A DNA stretch of 64,000 nt from the NCBI RefSeq assembly GCF_036320965.1, contig NC_092225.1:37579083-37643082 (forward strand), given 5' to 3'. Below, piece by piece: positions 28,338-39,714 of the stretch. Positions within the stretch are counted from its first letter, which is position 1. The number at the start of each line of letters is the position of its first letter. The position numbers and the translations under genes are program-made. The DNA is from Panulirus ornatus. Its lineage: Eukaryota > Arthropoda > Malacostraca > Decapoda > Palinuridae. Below the pieces are notes generated by a model. The model saw nothing but the letters and a program-made list of their open reading frames with translations. It was not told the DNA's origin and made no database searches.

Positions 28338-28677
28338 AACAGAACAGATTTTCTTCCCTAAAGGAACGAGATAAGCAACTCTTGAACGAATAACGTCATA
28401 CATGATTTTGATACAGTGTTAACGGGTGCTTGATGCTGATATTAAGAGAGATGCCTCATGGCAACAAGAGCTTTGAAAAAAAAACAAACTAAATTTTCAA
28501 TGAAAGAAATATTATGAAACAGTTTCCTGGATGAAGTTTGTGTCTCACAGTGTCTACATATTTTGTTGTGGTATATTTCTCTACGTGATGTTCTCCGATA
28601 TACCGGTGTATCACGGACTCCGCATTTAAGCTGATAATTTTATAAACAGTCTCTGTCTTCTGTAGATCCTCGCATTG

Positions 28678-28797
28678 TTATTGATATCGGTCATGTATTG
28701 ACCAAGTCCTCTGGTGGAGCAATGCAGAACTAAGAAGCTCTAAGCCCAGGAAGAGTAGACCAACAGTGTGTCCACCAAGCAGTGACACAAACATTCC
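28678..28797 (-). CDS. Ionotropic receptor, last exon (M4 helix and C-tail)
   Basis: On the minus strand ATTTCAG|GGA opens a 40-codon exon ending in TAA at 28678-28680. It starts GMFVSLLGGHTVGLLFLGLE, a hydrophobic helix with the small-residue pattern typical of the final membrane segment (M4) of variant ionotropic glutamate receptors, where the junction commonly reads NLW-GMF. A short basic cytoplasmic tail follows (HQRTW, then HDRYQ). The phase is 0 and joins exactly to the exon at 29023-29152. In such receptors M4 follows the S2 ligand-binding lobe and is needed for assembly of the cation channel at the sensory membrane. Identification is from remembered family patterns; the split with perfect phase over four exons is strong support. 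Confidence 0.85.
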   Translation of the reverse strand, partial: GMFVSLLGGHTVGLLFLGLELLSSALLHQRTWSIHDRYQ

Positions 28798-28936
28798 CTG
28801 AAATCGAAAACGTTCTTTTTTTAAAGAATGGAACATTACTGTCTCCAAGCCATACACGGTATACTAAGAAATAAGAATATGATCAAGGGATACTTTATTA
28901 AATCTATTCATTATACGCAATATAAACATATAGTAT

Positions 28937-29050
28937 AAGTGAGGTATATATTACCCAGAGGTTATGAACACTAAGTGAGGTATATATTGTCCAGAAGTTA
29001 TGAACACTGAGGTGTATATTACCCAGAGGTTATGAACACTAAGTGAGGTG
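28937..29050 (-). repeat. 36-bp tandem repeat that triplicates a splice donor
   Basis: Three units (28937-28972, 28973-29008 and a 32-bp unit at 29009-29040), plus a partial start at 29041. On the minus strand each unit contains the end of the receptor exon and its donor. The first reads CTCTGG|GTAATA at 29022, the second TTCTGG|ACAATA (donor destroyed, 28990), the third CTCTGG|GTAATA at 28954. Using the third donor would add 68 bases and shift the reading frame. Confidence 0.9.
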
Positions 29051-29152
29051 TTGACAGCAATCGTACTTGGAAGATATGAACAAGAAGTGGAGTTGGGCAT
29101 GTAGGCCTCCGTCCAGTAGTCATAAAGCCCCGCCTGAGTTAGTGAAGTGATT
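29023..29152 (-). CDS. Ionotropic receptor, exon for the end of the S2 lobe
   Basis: The minus-strand acceptor CCTTAACAG is followed by 130 coding bases and the donor TGG|GTAATA. The exon encodes ITSLTQAGLYDYW, then PNSTSC, then SLSVHNLW. In variant ionotropic receptors this is the part of S2 just before M4: a helix, the 'GLY-YW' motif, a PNSTxC segment (possible N-glycosylation and disulfide cysteine), and the LS-xNLW lead-in. One base at the start completes an Arg codon begun in the exon at 29887-29986, and the end is in phase 0 with the M4 exon. Its 3' border lies inside a 36-bp tandem repeat. There are no stops or frameshifts. Confidence 0.88.
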
Positions 29153-29886
29153 CTGTTAAGGAAAGCAACAATATGTTGATATGATGTAAGCTTTCTACAT
29201 CATTAATAGAAAGTTTGTACTGTTTTCTGTGTTGAAGTCATCGGTACTATTGTACAGCATAAAATCTGTACAGTAAAATAAACCAAAGATTAAGATCCTT
29301 CCACAATGAATATACTATCACTGCTGATGTATATGACGATCCATATCACTGAGTTTTGTCTGACTCTTTCAGTTGTCTGAATTTGTTGGTGACTAAGATG
29401 ACCGTTTCTATATGCTTCAGATATTAATGTGTTGTTAGTGCTAACATTCTGAAGCACTGTATCATACTCCAAATCTACTGATTTTGGTGATAATGAGAAC
29501 TTCTTTTCTTCACAGAAGATAAAAAAAGCCAGTAGTTAAGAGATTTTATTACCAGTAATAAATTTCTGAATCATTTCATCATCAGTACTTTTTAGATGAT
29601 TGTATCTATTAGTGAAATTACTAAATGTTTTCAAAACACCATATATGCTGTTCATGAATTACTAAATATGTCTGTAAAATACTATATATGTTGTCGGTAA
29701 ATAACTAAATATGTATGTAAAACACCATATATGCTGTCTATAAAGTCTTTTCTTTTGATATTCATCCTGTCAAATATCATTGAAATATCCAATGGAACTC
29801 GACGTCCTCTCAAGGAATGAACCGTCACATTAGATTTGTCACATAAGCCTCGTTACGCAGGAACGCCAAATGCATGTTACTCGTAC
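29153..29886 (-). other. Receptor intron (734 bp)
   Basis: Bounded by a GTACGA donor (29886) and a CCTTAACAG acceptor (29153-29161) on the minus strand. It contains a three-copy ~43-bp tandem repeat. A 60-codon minus ORF at 29290-29472 lies wholly inside and looks like chance. Confidence 0.75.
29617..29743. repeat. ~43-bp tandem repeat, 3 copies
   Basis: Units start at 29617 (41 bp), 29658 (43 bp) and 29701 (43 bp), each with ACTAAAT, then AAAACACCATATATGCTGT or a close variant. It lies inside the 734-bp receptor intron. Confidence 0.85.
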
Positions 29887-29986
29887 CTCTCGGTCAGGAC
29901 GGGAACCAAGGGACTGTCCTTCTGGCCAATCATACTGGACATGGCGGGCATAAACCTCTCTCTTGCTATATAGAAGTCACATCTTC
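29887..29986 (-). CDS. Ionotropic receptor, exon in the S2 lobe
   Basis: On the minus strand the acceptor TTCACCTACAG is followed by 100 coding bases and GAGAG|GTACGA. The 32 complete codons include CDFYIARERFMPA and IGQKDSPLVPVLTE. In variant ionotropic receptors this region of S2 has an aromatic-rich '(C)xFYxxRExFxP' stretch followed by a 'KxSPLxxxxxxR' segment, which is what is seen. Two leading bases complete a Gly codon begun in the exon ending at 60651, and the two trailing bases are completed by the next exon to Arg, so phases agree on both sides. Reading on past the donor meets TAA after four codons, which supports splicing here. The exon is intact. Confidence 0.87.
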
Positions 29987-30686
29987 CTGTAGGTGAACAT
30001 GATCATGTGGTCATAACGCTGTTAGAAAGAATTTCATTCAGATATGTCACTAATGCTTGATCCCAGATAACAATATCTCTTAAACTTATACGTCATGCAA
30101 CTACGATTTTGATTTATGTGAATCTTAAGAAGCAACATTATGTGCCGAAACACTGAAAATTTTACCTTGATAAGACATGAATCCTTATGCGCAAATACAG
30201 TACAATTTACGGTTCAGATAAAAAGTAACGTTTTATGTAAATTCCAATAGCTTAGTCCACTGTGGAAGGACATCTGTAAGAGACTGAGGCTTTCATGGTA
30301 AAATAAATGAATTGGGTGTTAGTAAAAACACTTGGCTATTTTCTCACATTCAATATGCAACTAAGGTGACCCGTGGACATTCCAACGTACCACATTAAGT
30401 AATGTCTTGCATTTACACCAACTGGTCCGAAGTATATTGATTTTTTTCCCTTAGCTACAGTATAACCAGCATAGAGAGGATCATAATAATGCCACAATAG
30501 TTAAATGAGTATAAACAAAATAATTCAACAAGATTTGGGTGCAGCTTATATTTCCTAAACTTAAGAATAACAGAAACATGACTTAATCTTATGTTATTGA
30601 AATTATCATAATCATTTTCTAAAAGCCAAAATGAGATTGGCCATAAGTTCCCCAATCAAACTTAAGAAAAAACATAACAACGTGTA

Positions 30687-30712
30687 GGCAGGCTTCGGCA
30701 ACAGAGCCTGCC
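30687..30712. other. Small inverted repeat at the RTE nest border
   Basis: GGCAGGCT and AGCCTGCC form an 8-bp perfect stem with a 10-base loop, immediately before the first RTE sequence. Function unknown; may be chance. Confidence 0.4.
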
Positions 30713-32280
30713 TTTGAATAGAAATAGTGAAGAGCTTGTAGATTTGTGTGCTGAAAAAGGACTGGTGATTCGAAATACCTGGTTTGAAAAGAGAGATATA
30801 CATAAGTATACGTATGTTAAAAAGGAGATATGGCCAGGGGGCGCTATTGGATTACGCGTTAGTTGACAAGCATGCAAAATAGAGACTTTTGCATGCTAAT
30901 TTGCTGAAAGAGGCAGCTAGAGGGATGTCTGATCACTGTCTTGTGGAGGCAAAGGTGAAGATTTATAGAGGTTTTCAAATAAGAAGAGAGAACGTTAGGG
31001 AGAAGAAAGTGGTGAAAAAAGTGAGCTTCGAAAGGAGAATTGTGTGAGGAAGTACCAGGATACATTGAGTGTAGAATGAAAAAAGGGGAGAGCAAATGAC
31101 GTAAGGAGAGTAGGGGAGGAGTAGAATGTATTTAGGGAAACAGTGATGCTATGTGCAAAAGAAACATGTGGAATAAGAAAGGTGGGAGGTGGGCAGATTA
31201 GAAATGGAAGTGAATTGTGAGATGAAGAAGTAAACTTGTTAGTGAAAGAGAAAAGATAGGCGTTTGAACGATGCTTATAAGGAAAGAGTGCAAATGCCTA
31301 GGAGATACATAAAAGAAGAATGTGTGGAAGGTAAGAACGTTATCTCGGAAAGGAAAACCGGGTAAGTGTGAAGGAATAGTGGTTCCAACAATGTTGTATG
31401 GTTGTGAAGCTATAAATAAGGGTGTTCGGAGGAGCGTGTATGTATTGGAAATGAAAATTTTGAAGACAATATGTGGTGTTTGGTGGTTTGATCAAGTAAG
31501 TAATGAAAGGGTAAGAGAAATGTGTGGTAATAAAAAGTTTGGTTGAGAAAGCAGAAGAGGGTGTGTTAAATGGTTGAGTCACATGGAGAGAATGAGTGAG
31601 GAAAGATTGACAAAGAGGATATATGTCTCACATGTGGGGGGAACAAGGAGGGACGGGAGACCAAATTGGGGTAGAAGGAAGGAGTGAAAAGGATTTTGAG
31701 CGATCGTGGCCTTAACATACAGGAGGGGTACAAGAAATAGAGTTAATTGGAAGGATGTGGTATACAGGGGTAGACGTGCGGTCAATGGATTGTACCAGGG
31801 CATTTAAAGCGTCAGAGGTAAACCATGGAACGTTTTGTAGGGCCTGGATGTGGAGAGGAAGCTGTGGTTTCAGTGAATTACACATGAAAGCTAGAGACTG
31901 AGTGTGAACAAATGTGGCCTTTGTTGTCTTTTCTAGCGCTACCTAGCGCGCGCAGGGGGAGGGGTGTACTGTTCCATATGTGGCGGGATGGCGACGGAAA
32001 TGGATGAAGCCAGCAAGTATGAATATGTACATCTCTATATATGTAAATCTCTATGTATGTATATGTATGAATATGTATGTATATGTTGAAATGTATGGAA
32101 ATGTATACGTTCGTGTGTGGACTATAAATATATGGATATGTATGTGGGCGGGTTCGAGGAGGAGTGTGCTGCTTCATATGAGGCGGGGTAACGACGAAAA
32201 TGAAAGAAGGCATTAAGTATGAATATATACATGTCTATATATGTATATCTCTGTATGTATATGTATGTATACGTTGAAAT
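30713..32280 (+). mobile_element. RTE copy, 5'-truncated with internal deletion, long 3' tail
   Basis: It starts in the endonuclease domain (AEKGLVI-type region near 30750) and runs into the linker to about 31315. It then jumps to the C-terminal region of the reverse transcriptase protein (NVW-RTLSRK, 31322 on; LYGCEA near 31400), so roughly 1.7 kb including the RT catalytic core is missing. The end of the ORF lies near 31775. The long (type B) tail follows and is partly doubled: the segment near 31960-32100 recurs at 32160-32280. Many stops and frameshifts; an old, dead copy. Confidence 0.85.
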
Positions 32281-33090
32281 ATCAAACTACCATGGAAACA
32301 TCACGCACCCCTGCCGCAAACCGATATTCACTGAGAACTAATCACTATCCTCTCTTCCTAGTCGTACACATACCTTACATCCTTGATAAAAACTTTTCAC
32401 TGCTTCTAACAACTTGCCTCCCACACCATATAATCTTAATACCCTCCACAGAACATCTCTATCAACTCAGTTATATGCCTTCTCCATATCCGTGAATGCT
32501 ACATCCAAATCCATTTGCTTTTCTAAGTATTTCTTACATACATTCTTCAAAGCAAACACCTGATCCACACATCCTCTACCACTTCTGAAACCAAACAGTT
32601 CTTCCCCAATCTGATGCTCTGTACGTGCCAACACCCTCTCAATCAATACCCTCCAATATAGTTTCCCAGGAATACTCAACAAACTTATACCTCTGTAATT
32701 TGAGCACTCACCTTTATCCTCTTTGCCTTTGAACAATGGCACTATGCATGCATTCCGCCAATCCTCAGGCACCTCACCATGAGTCATACATCCATTAAAT
32801 AATCTTACCAACCAGTCAACAGCAGAGTCACCCCTTTTTTAAAAAATTCCACTGCAATACCATCCAAACCTCTTGCCTTGCCAGCTTTCATCTTCCGCAA
32901 AGCTTTTACTACCTCTTCTCTGTTTGCCAAATCATTCTTCCTTACCCTCTCACTTGGCACACCGCCTCGACCAAAACACCCTATATCTGCCATTCTATCA
33001 TCTAGCACATTCAACAAACCTTCAAAATACTCACTCCATCTCCTCACATCACCACTGCTTGTTATCAACTCCCCATTAGCCCCTTCACCG
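32281..33090 (-). mobile_element. Inverted 5' segment of a twin-primed RTE copy
   Basis: The minus strand runs from the linker (33085) through the RT fingers and palm: [40 protein letters not shown], then GCVMSPW at about 32284. Tandem minus ORFs at 32805-33068 and 32467-32811 carry it, with a frameshift between. The element sequence lost after MSPW resumes in the opposite orientation at about 33110, so both pieces look like one insertion with an inverted 5' part. Confidence 0.8.
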
Positions 33091-34568
33091 ATGCTTCCAT
33101 TTGTTTTCTTGATTTGTTGTTTAATTTGTTTATGGATTGCGGTTGTTAGGGAGGTGAATGCAAAGGTTTTGGAGAGAGGGGCAAGTATGCAGTCTGTTGT
33201 GGATGAGAGAACTTGGGAAGTGAGTCAGTTGTTGTTCGCTGATAATACATCTATGATGTGTGATTCGGGTGAGAAACTGCAGAAGCTGGTGAGTGAGTTT
33301 GGTAAAGTGTGTGAAAGAAGAAAGGTGGGAGTAAATGTGAATAAGAGCAAGGTTATTAAGTACAGTAGGGTTGAGGGACAAGTCATTTGGGAGGTATGTT
33401 TGAATAGAGAAAAACTGGAGGAAGTGAAGTGTTTTAGATATCTGGGAGTGGATTTCGCAGCGGATGGAACTATGGAAGCGGAAGTGAGTCACAGGGTGGG
33501 TGAGGTGGCGAAAGTTCTGAGAGCTTTGAAAAATGTGTGGAGGGCGAGAACATTATCTCTGAAAGGAGAAATGGGCATGTTTGAAGGAATAGTGGTTCTT
33601 CCAACAATGCTATATGGTTGTGAGGCGTGGGCTATTGATAGAGTTGTGCGAAGGAGGATGGATGTGTTGGAAATGAGGTGTTCGAGGACAATATGTGATG
33701 TAAGGTGGTTTGATCGAGTAAGTAATTAAAGGGTAAGAGAGATGTGTGGTGATAAAAAGAGTGTGGCTGAGAGAGAACAAGAGGGTGTTTTGAAATGGTT
33801 TGGTCACATGGAGAGAATGAGTGAGGAAAGATTAAAAATGAGGATATATGTGTCAGAAGTGGAGGGAACGAGAAGTGGGAGACCAAACTGGAGGTGGAAA
33901 GATGGAGTGAAAAAGATTTTGAGCGATCGGGTTCTAAACATGCAGGAGGGTGAAAGGTGTGCGAGGAATAGAGTGAATTGGAACGATGTGGTATAGCGGG
34001 GTCGACGTGCAGTCAGTGGATTGAACCAGGGCATGTGAAGCGTCTGGGTGCAAACCATGGAAAGTTTTGTGTGGCCTGGATGTGGAAAGGGAGCTGTGGT
34101 TTCGGTGCATTAAACATGACAGGTAGAGAATGAGTGTGGCCTTTGTTGTCTCTTCCTACTGCTACCTTGAGCGCGTGCGGCGGGAGGGGGTTGTCATTTA
34201 ATATGTAGAGGGGTGGGAACGGAAATGAATAAAGGCAGCAAGTATGAATTATGTACATGTGTATATATGTATATGTCTGTGTATAGGTATGTATATGTGC
34301 GTGTGTGGACGTGTATGTATATACATGTGTATGTGGGTGGGTTGGGCAATTCTTTTGTCTGTTTCCTTGTGCTACCTCGCTAACGCGGGAGACAGTGACA
34401 AAGTATAATAATAAAAAAGAAAAAGTTGAAATGTATTGATATTTACATGTGCGTGTGTGGGTGTATATGTATATGCATGTGTATGTGGGCGGGTTGGGCC
34501 ATTCTTTCGTCTGTTTCCTTGCACTATCTCGCTAATGCGGGAGGCAGCGACTAAGTATAAAAATCATA
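33091..34568 (+). mobile_element. 3' segment of the same RTE copy with long tail
   Basis: It begins at the codons for (L)FNLFMD right after the RT box B and continues through box C, here degraded to FADNTSMMCDS instead of [11 protein letters not shown], so the catalytic second Asp is lost. Then come CFRYLGVDF and the C-terminal domain ([22 protein letters not shown]) to about 33996. The type B tail runs to 34568, and its last ~140 bp (ending in the GC-rich motif TCGCTAACGCGGGAGACAG) is present twice (34270-34410 and 34430-34560). Confidence 0.85.
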
Positions 34569-37500
34569 TATATTTCCCACGCATTCCTCAGTGTCGTAGA
34601 AGGCGACTGAAAGGGACGAGAGCGGGGGCCTAGAAACCCTCCCCTCCTTGTATCTTAACTTTCTAAATGTGGAAACAGAAGTAGGAGTCACGCCGGGAGT
34701 GCTCATCCTCCTGAAAGCCTCAGATTGGGGTGTCTAGATATGTATAGATGTAAGGAAGATGAGAAAAAAGGAGAGATAGGTAGTATATTTGAGGAAAGAA
34801 ACCTGGATGTTCTGGCTCAGAGTTAAACGAGGCTCAAGGGTAAAGGGGAAGAGTGGTTTAGGAATGTCTTGGGAGTAAAGTCATGGGAAGGTGAGAGGAC
34901 AAGAGCAAGTGAAGGAGTAGCTCTACTTCTGGAGCAGTAGTGGTGGGAGTATGTGATAGAGTGTAAGAAAGTAGATTCTAGATTGATATGGGTAAAACTG
35001 AAAGTTGATGGAGAGAGTTGGGTGATTATTGGTGCATATGCACCTGGGTATGAGAAGAAAGATCAAGAGAGGCAAGTGTTTTGGGAGCAGCTGAGTGAAT
35101 GTATTGGTAGATATGATGCACGAGACCGGGTTATAGTGATGGGTGATTTAAATGTAAAGGTTTGTAATGTGGCAGTTGAGGCAATAATTGGTGTACATGG
35201 GGTGTTCAGTGTTGTAAATGGAAATGGTGAAGAGATTGTAGATTTGTGCGCTGAAAAAGGACTGGTGATGGGGAATACCTGGTTTAAAAAGAGAGATAGA
35301 CATAAGTATATGTATGTAAGTAGCAGAGATAGAGAGAGCGTTAATGGATTACGTGTTAATTGATAGGCACGCAAAAGAGACTTTTGGATGTTAATGTGCT
35401 GAGAGGTGCAACTGGAGGGATGCCTGATCATTATCTTGTGGAGACAAAGGTGAAGATTTGTATAAGTTTTCAGAAAAGAAGAGATTGCTGGGCTGAAGTG
35501 AATGATGAGAGTAAGTGAGCTTTGGAATGAGACTTGTGTGAGGAAGTACCAGGAGAGACTGAGTGCAGAATGGAAAAATGTTAGAGCAAAGGAGGTAAGG
35601 GCAGTGGGGGACGAATGGGATATATTTAGGGAAGGAGTGATGGCTTGTGCAAAAGATGTTTGTGGCATGAGAAGCGTTGGAGATGGGCAGATTAGAAAGG
35701 GTAGTGAGTGGTGGGATGAAGAAGTAAGGTTATTAGTGAAAGAGAAGCTAGAGACATTTGGACGATTTTTGCAGGGCAATAGTGCAAATGACTGGGAGAT
35801 GTATAAAAGAACGAAGCAGGAGGTCAAGAGAAAGGTGCAAGAGGTGAAAAAAAGGGCGAATGAGAATTGGGATGAGAGATTATCATTAAATTTAATGGAG
35901 AATAAGTTGTGTTGGAGGAAGGTGAATGGGAACTTCGGTGAAGGGGGTTAATGTGGAGGTAATAAAAAGTAGTGGTGATGTGAGAAGGGGATGGGGTGAT
36001 TATTTTGAAGGTTTGTTGAATGTGTTAGATGATGGAGTGGTAGATGTAGGGGGTTTTGGTCGAGGTGGTGTGCGAAGTAAGAGGCTTAGAGGGAATGTTT
36101 TGGTAAACAGAGAAGAGGTAGTGAAAACTTTGTGGAAGATGAAAGCCGTCAAGGCGACGGGTTTGGATGATATTGCAGTGGAATTTATTAAAAAATATGG
36201 TGACTTTGTTGTTGACTGATGGTAAAGATAATCAATTTATGTATGGCTAATGGTTAAGTCCTGAGGATCGGCGGAATGCGTGAATAGTGCCATTGTACAA
36301 AGGCAAAGGGCATAAAGTTGAGTGTTCCAATTTAAGAGGTATAAGTAAGTTGAGTGTTCCTGGGGATATCATATGGAAGGGTATTGATTGAAAGGATAAA
36401 GGCATGTACAGAGAATCAGATTGAAGAGAGCAGTGTGGTTTCAGGAGTGGTAGAGGATTTGTGGATCATGTGTTTGCTCTGATGATAGACATTCTCTGTG
36501 AAAGGAATTAAGAATATATGGTGTCTGAGGCTAGTTGCTAGAAGAAGTGAAAAGTTTCTATCGAGGATGTAAGGCATATGTACGTGTAGGAAGAGAGGAG
36601 AGTGATTGGTTCTTAGTAAATGTCGGTTTGCGGTAAGTGTGCGTGATGTCTCCATGGTAGTTTAATTTGTTTATGGATGGGGTTGTTAGGGAGGTGAATG
36701 CATGAGTTTTGGAGAGAGGCGCAAGTATACAGCCTGTTGTGGATGAATGGGCTTGGGAAATGAGTCAGTTGTTGTTCGTTGATGATAAAGCGGAGGTGGC
36801 TGATTCGGTTGAGAAACTGTAGAAGCTGGTGACTGAGTTTGGTAAAGTGTGTGAAAGAAGAAAGCTGAGAGTAGATGTGAATAAGAGCAAGGTTATCAGG
36901 TACAGGAGGGTTGAGGGACAAGTCAATTGGGAGGCAAGTTTGAATGAAGAAAAACTGGAGGAAGGGAATTGTTGAGATATCTGGGAGTGGATTTGGCAGA
37001 GAGTGGAACCATGGAACAGAAAGTGTGTCACAGGGTGGGGGAGGGGCGAAAGTTCTGTGAACGTTGAAAAATGTGTGAATGGAGAGAACGTTATCTCGGA
37101 AAGCAAAAATGGGTATGTTTGAAGGAATAGTGCTTCCAACAATGTTATATGGTTGCGAGGCGTGGGCTATAGATACAGTTATCCGGAGAAGAGTGGATGT
37201 GTTGGAAATGAGATGTTGGAGAACAAGATGGGGTGTGAGGTGGTTTTGATCGAGTAAGTAATGAAAAGGTAAGGGAGATGTGTGGTAATAGAAAGAGTGT
37301 GGTTGACAGAGCAGAAGATGTTTTGAAATAGTTTGGTCACATGTAGAGAATGAGTGAGGAAAGATTGGCAAAGAGGATATATGTGTCAGAGGTAGAGGGA
37401 ACGGGAAGAAATGGGAGACCAAATAAGAGAAGGAAGGATGGATTGAGAAAGATTTTGAGTGATCGGGGCTTGAACATGCAGGAGCGTGAAAGGCTTGCAA

Positions 37501-37612
37501 GGAATAGAGTGAATTGGAACGATGTGGTACACTGTGGTCGATGATCTATCAATAGATTGAACCAGGGCATGTGAAGCATCTGGGGAAACACATTGAAAGT
37601 TCTGTGGGGCCT
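34569..37612 (+). mobile_element. Near full-length but degenerate RTE copy
   Basis: The order is complete: 5' UTR with CGTAGAAGGCGACT (34590-34660), endonuclease (WVIIGAYAPG, GDLNVKV, 34953-35363), linker (35502-35951), RT (from about 35950; DGVVRE near 36680) and C-terminal domain to about 37540, then a short piece of 3' tail. Numerous frameshifts and stops; box C reads FVDDKAE. Its 5' UTR starts within a few bases of the 3' tail of the copy on its left, so the two lie head to tail. Confidence 0.85.
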
Positions 37613-38112
37613 GTCATCACTATCAATCTATCATATTCCTTCTCCAGATAAATAAATGTCACATACAAATCCATTTGTTTTTCTTAGTATTTCTCATATA
37701 CATTCTTAAAAGCAAACACCTGATCCACACATCCTCTACCACTTCTAAAACCATACTGCTCTTCCCCAATCTGATGCTCTGTACATTTCTTTACCCTCTC
37801 AATCAATACCCTTCCATATAATTTCCCAGGAATACTCAACAAAAATATACCATCCAGGCTCATTTCCTCAAACATACTACCTATCTCTCCTTTTTTCTCA
37901 TCTTGGTTACATCCACACACATTTAGACACCCCAATCTTAGCCTTCGGGGAGGATGAGCACTCACCGCGTGACTCCTTCTCCTATTTCCCCTTTTAGAAA
38001 GTTAAAATATTGGCAGGGGAGGGTTTCTACCCCCCGATACCGTCCCCTTTAGTCGCCTTCTACGACACGCGGGGAATGCGTGGAAAGTATTCTTTCTCTC
38101 CTATCCTCAGGG
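37613..38112 (-). mobile_element. RTE deletion derivative: 5' end fused in frame to RT
   Basis: The minus strand has the 5' UTR (38112 to about 37990), the first endonuclease motif (RLGCLNVCGCN), and then, at about 37850, jumps in frame to SIPGKLYGRVLIERV and [13 protein letters not shown] of the RT. Most of the endonuclease, the linker and the start of RT are gone. A 93-codon minus ORF (37684-37965) crosses the junction. It ends inside the RT palm. Confidence 0.85.
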
Positions 38113-39714
38113 ATATATAGACATAGAGACATATACATATATACAAATGTACATGCCTCATACATGCTGCCTTTATTCATTCCCGTTGCCACCGTGCCAT
38201 ATATAGATTAACAGCCACCTCCCCACGCAGGTGCTCAGGGTAGCGCTAGGAAAAGACAGCAAAGGCCACATTTGTTCACATTCATTCTCTAGCTGTCATG
38301 TGTAATACACCGAAAGCACAGCTCCCTTTCCAAATACAGGCCCCACAAAACTTTCCATGGTTTACCCGAGACGCTTTACATCCCTTTGTTCAATCCTTTG
38401 ACAGCACGTCGACCCCGGTATACCACATCGTTCAGTTCACTCTATTCATTGCACGCCTTTCACTCTCCTGCATGTTCAAGCACCGATCACTCAAAATCTT
38501 TTTCACTCCATCCTCCCATCTATAGTTTGGTCTCCCATCTCTCCTCTTTCCCACCACCTCTGACACATATATCCTCTTTGTCAATCTATCCTCACTCATT
38601 CTCTCTATGTGAACAAACTATTTCAAAACACACTCTTCTGCTCTCTCAACCATACTCTTTATATTCCCACACATCTCCCTCACCCCTCTCATTACTTACT
38701 CGATCGAACCACCTCACACCAAATATTGTCCTCAAGCATATCATTTCAAACACCAACACCCTCCTCCACACAACCCTATCTATAGCCCACGCCTCGCAAC
38801 CATATAACACCGATGGAACCACTTTTCCTTCAAACATACTCATTTTTGCTCTCCGAGATAAAGTTTTCGTCTTCCACACATTTTTCAACATTCCCAGAAC
38901 TTTCGCCGTCTCACCCACCCTGTGACTCTCTTTCGCTTCCATGGTGCCATTCGTTGCCAAATCCACTCCCAGATATCTAAAACTCTTCACTTCCTCCAGT
39001 TTTTCTTCATTGAAACCTACCTCCCAATTGACTTGACCCTCAACCCTACTGTACCTAATAACCTTGCTCTTCTTCACATTTACTCTTAACTTTCTTCTTT
39101 CACACACAAACTCAGTCACCAACTTCTGCAGTTTCCTTCAATTGACATTCTTCAAGGCTCCCAGAATTTTCGCCCCCTCCCCCACCCTATGATTCACCTC
39201 CGCTTCCATGGTTCCATTAGCTGCCAGATCCACTCCCAGATATCTAAAACACTTTACTTCCTCCAATTTTTCTTCATTCAAATTTACCTCCCAATTTACT
39301 TGACCCTCAACCCTACTGTACCTAATAACCTTGCTCTTATTCACATTTACTCTTAACTTTCTTCTTTCACACACATTACCAAACTCAGTCACCAGCTTCT
39401 GCAGTTTCTTACATGAATCAGCCACCAGCGCTGTATCATCAGCGAACAACAACTGACTCACTTCCAAAGCTCTCTCATCCACAACAGACTGCATGCTTGC
39501 CCCACTTTTCAAAACTCTTGCATTCACCTCCCTAACAACCATATCCATAAACAAATTAAACAACCACGGAGACACACTCCTGCCGCAAACCTACATTCAC
39601 TGAGAACCAATCACTTTCCTCTCTTCCTACACGTACACATGCCTTACATCCTCGATAAAAACTTTTCACTGCTTCTAACAACTTGCCTCCCACACAATAT
39701 ATTCTTAAAACCTT

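Noticed and set aside
29290..29472. 60-codon minus ORF
   Set aside because: Lies inside the receptor intron, resembles nothing, and the flanking exons join in phase without it.
30001..30690. Search for another receptor exon between 29987 and the RTE nest
   Set aside because: Translation of the minus strand gave no receptor-like segment, and the phase match between 60651 and 29986 leaves no need for one.
31878..32216. ORFs rich in His/Tyr/Ile in RTE 3' tails
   Set aside because: Low-complexity reading of ATGTATAT-type tail sequence.
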